Assembly (NCBI GenBank): GCA_025201865.1
Contig: MU602903.1
Span: 1-11,821 of the forward strand
Direction of reading: 5' to 3'
Origin: Ramicandelaber brevisporus
Taxonomy: Eukaryota > Kickxellomycota > Ramicandelaberales > Ramicandelaberaceae
Length of the DNA: 11,821 nt
The notes under the pieces were generated by a model. The model did not search any database and was not told where the DNA came from. It saw nothing but the letters and a program-made list of their open reading frames with translations. Positions 6,873 through 11,821 of the stretch are shown here, in pieces (position 1 is the stretch's first letter; every line of letters begins with the position of its first letter). Position numbers and translations under genes: made by a program.

Positions 6873-7221
6873 TCATTGAAAGGGTAATAGACTTGGTTGT
6901 ATTAACATTAGTCTCAAGCTCTCGGTAAATGATGAATCCAATTCTGTAAGCTGCCCTGTAGCCAGTGGACTGACAAACTCATGTATCTTCTCAAGAAGCT
7001 CAAGCACGTGGGGTGCGCTGGTCGTCATTGATGTGTGAAGCAGAGGAGGAGAAGTGTCTGCTGCTGCTACAAACAGTGAGATCAGAAACAATGTGAGGTA
7101 GTGAATATGGTGAGAAGGAGTAGAAGCATCGACCTCGAGGCACATGTGCTGTGCAGATTGATACGTTTAGGTTATAAGTCAGGAGGGGAGGCGCTATTGC
7201 TGTACTCTCGATTGCCTCCAT
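6873..7221 (-). CDS. Possible small hypothetical gene, probably with one intron
   Basis: On the minus strand CACCATGG, an ideal eukaryotic start context, places an ATG at 7221. The downstream frame to the TGA at 6873-6875 reads like a small acidic, helical protein (about 60 residues with segments such as HVLELLEKIHEFVSPL). The two are in different frames. A good 3' splice site lies between them: CTGAT and CTCAC branch-like motifs, a T-rich tract and TAG ending at 7067. In phase, the donor could be GTACAG from 7205 (exon 1 of 16 bases, intron of 139), which is not a strong donor. Alternatively the frame starts unspliced at the ATG at 7145, in a weak context, with its hydrophobic stretch merely the translated splice tract. 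No family is recognised. Gene reality is uncertain. Confidence 0.3.
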
Positions 7222-7529
7222 GGTGAGAAAAATAAAACAATGCGGTGACTCCTACTCAAAATTTCTCTCGTTGTAAATTTTTATTTGATAGCTGACCAAT
7301 AGGGGGTGGGAGTGATTTGGATGATGCAATATTCGCCATCAGCATGCAAACATGATGCGATCCTTTGTCAGCACCATGCCGCAATGACTGATATATTCGC
7401 CACGCCGCTCGCGTCAACATGCTCAGCTTCGTCCTCAAACTACATACTCTCAGCACTCCATACGACGACAACTTCAGCAGCAGCAACCAACACACACACA
7501 CAAACACAACTACAAACACAACTACAATC
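7222..7529 (+). promoter_or_regulatory. Promoter/leader of siroheme synthase, possibly bidirectional
   Basis: This stretch separates the siroheme synthase start (7530) from the possible minus-strand start (7221). It contains a CCAAT box (7296-7300) directly followed by AGGGG (7301-7305, resembling a yeast stress element), a weak TATATT at 7392-7397, and a CA-rich leader (about 7487-7529) of the kind common before fungal start codons. Factor binding is inferred from motif resemblance only. Confidence 0.4.
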
Positions 7530-7533
7530 ATGA
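7321..7533 (+). promoter_or_regulatory. Upstream ORF ending across the siroheme synthase start (ATGA overlap)
   Basis: A 70-codon frame from ATG at 7321 stays open and ends with TGA at 7531-7533, so its stop overlaps the ATG at 7530-7532 as ATGA. A further in-frame ATG is at 7384. The translation is Thr/Ser/Gln-rich near its end and looks unlike a folded protein. It only matters if the transcript begins upstream of these ATGs; a TATATT at 7392 would put initiation downstream of them. Confidence 0.3.
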
Positions 7534-9353
7534 CTGTACCACCGACTTTTGACATCCCCCAAGGAGGCGGCTCCCTGCTTGTTGCATGGCGTTGCCCGCA
7601 GCGCACAATTCTCGTTGTTGGCAACAACGCCGTTGCAGCCTCTCGTGTCTACGCTGCTCTTGACGCCGATGCTCGTGTTGTTCTGGTTGGCAAGCGCGAC
7701 GACAGCAGCAACACTATGGCACCCGAGCTCGCCCACCGCATTGACACCAATCAGCTCGCAGCATGGCATAACCGCAGCTTTATCGAATCCGATCTCGACG
7801 CTCACCCGGAATTTGGCCTGGATGTCCCAAGCATGGTGATGGTGGCTCCAACTCTGGAAGACAAGGCTACTGGCGCACACATCAAGATTGCAGAGCTGTG
7901 CCGCAGCCGCAGAATTCCAGTCAATGTTGCCGATGTGAATCATTTGTGTGACTTTTGGTTTACATCGATCCACCGAGATGGTCCACTGCAGATTGGAGTG
8001 GCGACAAATGGCCAGGCGCCAAGATTGGCCAGCAGAGTTCGGAGATTGATTGCAAGCAGTCTGCCAGTGGGCACGGGAATCGCCATCCAGCGTGTCAATG
8101 CACTGAGACAGAAGATTCGTGCCTCGACAGCCACAGCCAAGGATGATGATGACGGTAACAGCGAGAGACGTATGAAGTGGCTATCGCAGCTGTGTGAGTT
8201 TTGGCCAATTGAGCGACTTGCAACAATGAGTGAACATCAAATCGAACGACTGTTGGATGTATACAAGAGTGGAAGCAATCCAGCTGAGTCAGACGCAGCT
8301 GCCGCATCTACTGCCACCGCTGTAGCTGATACCACTGAATCTGCCCAGCAAGACACCACTGCTCAACAAGACACTACCGCCACTGCTGCCATCGCTACTA
8401 CCGCTGCCGCTGTTATCGCTCCAGTGGCTGCCGACAATGAGTCTGTATCTGCATCAAGTGAGTCCAAGTCATCTGCTGAGACACTGGCTATCGTTGCATC
8501 TCCTGTTGTCCCAGACTTTGATCGCAGCACAGTCACTCAGATATTGCCTGCTGCTGCTTCCTCTGTTGCCTCGCTTGACGACAAGGTTACAGCACTCGCC
8601 TCTGGCAATATTGGCGCCGAGGGCAGTATTGTTCTTGTTGGCGCTGGTCCAGGTGATCCACAGTTGCTGACGCTCGCCGCCGTCTCCGCACTGCACTCTG
8701 CAGATGTGATTCTCGCCGACAAATTGATTCCGGCCTCCATTCTCTCATCCAAGGCCATCATTCCCGACCAGTCCAAATTGGTCCACATTGCCCGTAAGTT
8801 CCCTGGCAATGCCGACAATGCCCAGGACGAAATGAACGAGAATGCACTCTCCTATCTCAAGCAAGGCTTGCGTGTTGTTCGACTAAAGTGCGGCGATCCA
8901 TTCATTTACGGTCGCGGAGGCGAAGAGATTCATTTCTTTAGAAAGTACGGCTACGAGGCGACTGTTGTTCCAGGCATTTCAAGTTCGATTGCTGGTCCGC
9001 TGCTGGCAGGTATTCCAGTGACACACCGTGGAGTGGCTGACCAGGTTGTGATTGCAACAGGCACTGGCGCTAAAGGTGCATTCCCCGATCTGCCACCATA
9101 CGCACCGAAGCGGACAGTTGTGCTGCTGATGACTGTCCATAGACTACGAGCGGTTGCGGATAGCTTGCTGAAGGAGCGTCAGTTCCCAGCAGATGTGCCC
9201 GCTGCGATTGTGGAGCGTGCTGGCAGTCCTGATATGAGAGTGCTTCGTGGTGTACTATCCAATATTGCGGATATTGTCGAGCACCATGGCCACAACCCTC
9301 CTGGTCTGCTCGTTGTTGGCAATGCAGTCAATGCACTTGTACCTCAACTGTAG
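7530..9353 (+). CDS. MET1: Siroheme synthase: Met8-like dehydrogenase/chelatase domain plus uroporphyrinogen-III C-methyltransferase
   Basis: This 607-residue protein makes siroheme, the cofactor of sulfite and nitrite reductases, from uroporphyrinogen III. The C-terminal methyltransferase (about 365-607) has GAGPGDP (371-377), RLKCGDPFIYGRGGEE (451-466), PGISSSIAGP (481-490) and IPVTHRG (495-501), the SUMT signatures that use S-adenosylmethionine to methylate C-2 and C-7. The N-terminal part (about 25-180) resembles Met8/CysG-A: a Rossmann start ILVVGNNAVAASR (27-39) and VNVADVNHLCDF (131-142), whose Asp135 aligns with the catalytic Asp of CysG and Met8. A helical segment (212-246) and an Ala/Thr/Ser-rich linker (255-320) join them. 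Length is close to yeast Met1 (593). The ATG at 7530 has A at -3 and follows a CA-rich leader. The in-frame ATG at 7419, also in good context, would add 37 residues, partly His/Thr/Asn-rich. Whether the N-terminal domain is active, making the enzyme trifunctional, is inference. Confidence 0.93.
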   Translation: MTVPPTFDIPQGGGSLLVAWRCPQRTILVVGNNAVAASRVYAALDADARVVLVGKRDDSSNTMAPELAHRIDTNQLAAWHNRSFIESDLDAHPEFGLDVPSMVMVAPTLEDKATGAHIKIAELCRSRRIPVNVADVNHLCDFWFTSIHRDGPLQIGVATNGQAPRLASRVRRLIASSLPVGTGIAIQRVNALRQKIRASTATAKDDDDGNSERRMKWLSQLCEFWPIERLATMSEHQIERLLDVYKSGSNPAESDAAAASTATAVADTTESAQQDTTAQQDTTATAAIATTAAAVIAPVAADNESVSASSESKSSAETLAIVASPVVPDFDRSTVTQILPAAASSVASLDDKVTALASGNIGAEGSIVLVGAGPGDPQLLTLAAVSALHSADVILADKLIPASILSSKAIIPDQSKLVHIARKFPGNADNAQDEMNENALSYLKQGLRVVRLKCGDPFIYGRGGEEIHFFRKYGYEATVVPGISSSIAGPLLAGIPVTHRGVADQVVIATGTGAKGAFPDLPPYAPKRTVVLLMTVHRLRAVADSLLKERQFPADVPAAIVERAGSPDMRVLRGVLSNIADIVEHHGHNPPGLLVVGNAVNALVPQL

Positions 9354-9454
9354 ATCTCTCCCTTTTATCTATCTAACTATTTATGATATTAATCAGTAAA
9401 CACTTTTATCTTCATTATTAATTTTTTCAAATGGACACTATCTTTTTTATTGTA
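9354..9454. other. Short convergent 3' intergenic spacer
   Basis: Only 101 bases separate the stop of siroheme synthase (TAG, 9351-9353) from that of the minus-strand SNW gene (TAA, 9457-9455). The spacer is AT-rich. An AATAAA signal on the minus strand (9451-9446) begins three bases after the SNW stop. No AATAAA is visible for the plus-strand gene, which may use an AT-rich variant; its 3' end probably overlaps the SNW transcript. Confidence 0.7.
9446..9451 (-). terminator. Poly(A) signal of the SNW gene
   Basis: Plus-strand TTTATT reads AATAAA on the minus strand, three bases beyond the SNW stop codon, implying a very short 3' UTR if used. Confidence 0.45.
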
Positions 9455-11185
9455 TTAAGCTTCATCATCAAATCTTCGTCGCCTCTTGGCATCTTGCTGC
9501 TCATCAAAGCTGTCAGGGTTGCTGGCACGTACAAAGTTTATTACACCTGTATTATTATGGCCAGTTGCACCACTGAATGCGCTTCGTTGCTCATAGTGGG
9601 CATCATCCACATCGTCACTTCGTCTCTTATTGGCTGTGGCTGTGGCTGATTGTTGAATATCTCTGTTTCTGAATACATCTCTTGCAATATTCCCAATTAA
9701 CTCTTCAACAGACTGTCTTGTATTTGAACCCAATCCGGCTGTTGTAGATGATGAATGTTTATCTCTCAGATACAATCTTGAATCAAACAAATCCTCATCC
9801 CCATCGTGATTGCTTTTCTTTTCTGAATTGGCTTGGGTTAATCCAAGTGCAACTCTTTCCGCAATGCTTCTATCTTCATTTCTAGCCATTCTAAGTGCCG
9901 AATCCTCTGCTGATATCTCATGTCTCAGCTCCATGTCTCTCTGGTATCTTTGTCTCTGTCGTTCGTTATATCCTTCCGAATCTTCATTTCCATTTCCATT
10001 TTCATTTTCAGTATTAGTTTGGTTATTTTGCTGCTGTTTTTGCTGCTGTTGTTTTACAGCCATTTCCATTAATAGTCTTTGTTGTTCCTCCAATTCATTC
10101 TTCTTTCTTTGCGCCTCTTCCATTTTCAGTACTTGCTGTTCATTGATTTCATTTCTCACATCTTGCTCAGCCTCCATCAATGCCTCACCTAATGCTAAGA
10201 ATCTCTCCTGTGCCGTGCCACGTCCACTTGCCACTGCCTCTTCATCAGCTGCGGCATCTGCGGCATCTCTAATCTGGCGCTGAGCGTTTCTATTCGCATT
10301 TAGTTTGTCCAGTGACATTAGATGACCTTGTTTGTTTTTATACTCTGATACCAACCCAGGAATGTTCCATTTCTTTCGTTCTGCTGATGTCAATGACTGT
10401 GTTTGATGTGATTGTTCTCGCATTAATGGTGCTGGTGGTGATCGATTGCGATGTCGCTCTTTACGCTGAACCAATCTGGATGGATCGAGTGGATCAACTT
10501 GTGCTGTTACAATCTTTATAGTTCGTTGCCGAGATTGTCTCTGCTGCTGTTGCTGTAGTCTCTCTTCTGACCCATCATCATCACTGTTTCCGCTATTGAA
10601 CTGAACGAGTTGATTGGCCGAGGGAGTGTATGAAATGTATTTGGGCACCTGCCGACCACCTCCAACTGCTGCGGTTGATCCCTTCTTACCCATATTTCGC
10701 ATGTCTTGAATACGATCCAACTCTGCCTGAGTTCTCTCTGTTGCTTCATCAATCGCTTCTTCACTTGGCCGACTCTGTACAAGTGTCATTTCATCGCTGC
10801 CTTTGTTACCATGTGTTTGGATCTGTTGAGATAGAGGGATCATATCCAAATGAGTCGATTGAATCCGTCGATCCGAACCCGTTGCATGTCTCAAAACGTC
10901 TGCATAGTCTACCGATCCATCACTGGTCACCTGATGTGTCAATGCATTGCCTCGTCCAGCAACAACTACAACTGCACTGCTTTGAGCAGCTGTGGTGATG
11001 AGTGAAGTAGACTGTTGCTGTTGTTGTTGTTCTTGCTTCGATCGCTGAAGTGAAGATTGCCGATCAGCTGCTTGAAGAAAGTCAGCTGCAGGACGGCCAG
11101 TAGATCCTGCTGTTGTTGCTGCTGCCGCTCCTGTGATACTGTTTGTCTTTTTGGGTGGTGGCAGACGACTAAAGAGCGAGGACAT
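9455..11185 (-). CDS. PRP45: SNW/SKIP-family pre-mRNA splicing protein (Prp45-like)
   Basis: This 576-residue protein matches the SNW/SKIP family, a component of the activated spliceosome (NineTeen-related complex) in the nucleus that also acts as a transcription co-regulator in some species. In order: an N terminus with RLPPPKK (7-13) like yeast Prp45; a DYADVLRH-type segment (93-100); RPSEEAID (139-146); YISYTPS (183-189) with FNSG (196-199); RTIKIV (221-226); SPPAP (249-253); WNIPGLVSEYKNKQGH (273-288) followed by LDK (292-294), the SNW core; ERFLALGEALMEAE (327-340); a charged coiled-coil stretch; RNEDRSIAERVALGL (435-449); DLFDSRLY (465-472); and a basic tail KRRRRF (567-572). The signature SNWKN reads SEYKN here. 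Poly-Q insertions occur near 51-58, 211-215 and 379-386, and an Ala/Asp-rich insertion near 303-322. The ATG at 11185 has A at -3 and fits the family N terminus; the in-frame ATG at 11239 would add 18 unrelated residues. Confidence 0.93.
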   Translation of the reverse strand: MSSLFSRLPPPKKTNSITGAAAATTAGSTGRPAADFLQAADRQSSLQRSKQEQQQQQQSTSLITTAAQSSAVVVVAGRGNALTHQVTSDGSVDYADVLRHATGSDRRIQSTHLDMIPLSQQIQTHGNKGSDEMTLVQSRPSEEAIDEATERTQAELDRIQDMRNMGKKGSTAAVGGGRQVPKYISYTPSANQLVQFNSGNSDDDGSEERLQQQQQRQSRQRTIKIVTAQVDPLDPSRLVQRKERHRNRSPPAPLMREQSHQTQSLTSAERKKWNIPGLVSEYKNKQGHLMSLDKLNANRNAQRQIRDAADAAADEEAVASGRGTAQERFLALGEALMEAEQDVRNEINEQQVLKMEEAQRKKNELEEQQRLLMEMAVKQQQQKQQQNNQTNTENENGNGNEDSEGYNERQRQRYQRDMELRHEISAEDSALRMARNEDRSIAERVALGLTQANSEKKSNHDGDEDLFDSRLYLRDKHSSSTTAGLGSNTRQSVEELIGNIARDVFRNRDIQQSATATANKRRSDDVDDAHYEQRSAFSGATGHNNTGVINFVRASNPDSFDEQQDAKRRRRFDDEA

Positions 11186-11640
11186 GTTGATTCTTTTTTC
11201 GTTTCGAAATGCTTGTAGAAGAGCGAGATCCATACACACACCCCAGATGCATCTCGAAAGTAAACCAAAACTACAACTGCTGAATAGACTGCATCCAATG
11301 TTGCAATCAAGTCCAAATTCAATGTGCCATCATCTCTCTGTCAGAGACTGCAATTGAAGTCATTGAGCTCTCTGAATTTGATGGAATGACAAGTTAGTGT
11401 TGTAGCGAATGGCTTTGTTTGATATGGATCAATGATGTTGAAGGCTAACAGTGGATGTTCTAGAACAGCGCATACCTTCAAAGTTCTATCACAAACAGAA
11501 CTTCATTTAAAGAAGTAACCATATTAGGTTCGATCTACTTAATCCCCCATAATTTAGCCGACCAAATTTGGATCAATAAACGCAAACAGCGAAGCCAATT
11601 TCGAGATCAGCCACACTCTAAACTTTTCCGGCTCTGATTT
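11186..11640 (-). other. Upstream region of the SNW gene
   Basis: No firm gene is seen. The part nearest 11185 should hold the SNW leader and promoter. A minus-strand frame starting with ATG at 11322 overlaps the SNW start in another frame and could act as an upstream ORF if transcribed. A clear TATA box is not visible. Short frames are open on both strands but none is long enough to call. Confidence 0.4.
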
Positions 11641-11821
11641 TCCTCCAATCAAGATTCCGGGTTGCCGAAACAGATAATGCATTTGCAGATGACGATGTGT
11701 TCGATATTGTTGCTTGGCGATCCCAGAGGAAAACAAGTATTGGAACCCATCCACACAGGCCAGCCCAGATCAGTTCTTTGGCTGTGTCTGTACTATTCGC
11801 GGTTCGACATTTCAACTTTCA
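11622..11821 (+). CDS. Possible partial exon running off the right edge (uncertain)
   Basis: The plus-strand frame starting after a TAA at 11619-11621 is open for 200 bases to the window end. Its codons are rich in purine-first, pyrimidine-last triplets (for example the DNAFADDDVFDIVAW stretch), typical of real coding DNA. It has no ATG, so if coding it would be an internal exon entered through a splice acceptor. Competing reads exist: a plus-strand frame with ATG at 11677 open to the edge, and two minus-strand frames of about 65 codons (stops at 11554 and 11618). No family is recognised and strand is not settled. Confidence 0.2.

Noticed and set aside
7440-7973. 177-codon minus-strand frame antisense to siroheme synthase
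   Set aside because: It lies opposite a confidently identified domain and is explained as an antisense shadow.
9810-10283. 157-codon plus-strand Ser/Cys/Phe-rich frame
   Set aside because: It is the antisense of the charged coiled-coil part of the SNW gene.
10966-11322. 118-codon minus-strand frame starting MNLDLIATL
   Set aside because: Most of it overlaps the SNW N-terminal coding region in another frame and turns Gln/Ser-rich from the same repeats; at most its first part is an upstream ORF.

Overview
This window looks like nuclear DNA of a fungus, probably an intron-poor, early-diverging lineage. The three full-length proteins that can be identified are a fungal-style NDT80/PhoG transcription factor, a MET1-type siroheme synthase (siroheme is made by fungi, plants and bacteria but not animals) and the spliceosomal SNW/Prp45 protein. 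Their long uninterrupted reading frames, A at -3 of the chosen ATGs and AATAAA signals are eukaryotic. The exact lineage cannot be settled from the sequence alone.

Layout, left to right. (1) Positions 2-199 are the last 65 codons of a plus-strand cysteine-rich protein with nearly all G/C third positions, followed by AATAAA signals. (2) About 200-3090 is a 2.9-kb non-coding stretch. It is strongly pyrimidine-biased on the plus strand and built from successive short tandem repeats, including a four-copy array with an exact 11-bp period (1000-1043), a GAGTGAGTT-like array, a TTTTCATCC-like array, and an MluI cell-cycle-box palindrome about 255 bp before the next gene. It is probably the promoter and long leader of the regulator that follows. 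(3) 3091-6651 encodes a 1186-residue NDT80/PhoG-family transcription factor. Its DNA-binding domain sits in the middle of a largely disordered protein rich in poly-Q and His-Gln repeats. (4) 6652-7529 is an intergenic region. It may hold a small, probably spliced minus-strand gene (6873-7221, weak evidence) sharing a promoter with the next gene. (5) 7530-9353 (or from 7419) encodes siroheme synthase: an N-terminal Met8/CysG-A-like dehydrogenase/chelatase domain, an Ala/Thr-rich linker and a C-terminal uroporphyrinogen-III methyltransferase domain. (6) On the minus strand, 11185-9455 encodes SNW/Prp45, convergent with the siroheme gene and only 101 bp away stop to stop. (7) 11186-11821 holds the SNW promoter/leader and an unresolved right edge where several short frames stay open.

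The three main genes serve unrelated roles (developmental/nutritional transcription control, sulfite/nitrite reductase cofactor synthesis, pre-mRNA splicing), so there is no evidence of a functional cluster. The most interesting points are the repeat-built leader with its helically phased array, the extreme low-complexity architecture of the NDT80-like factor with a duplicated short motif, an upstream frame whose stop overlaps the siroheme synthase start (ATGA), the altered SNW signature, and the possible small minus-strand gene.
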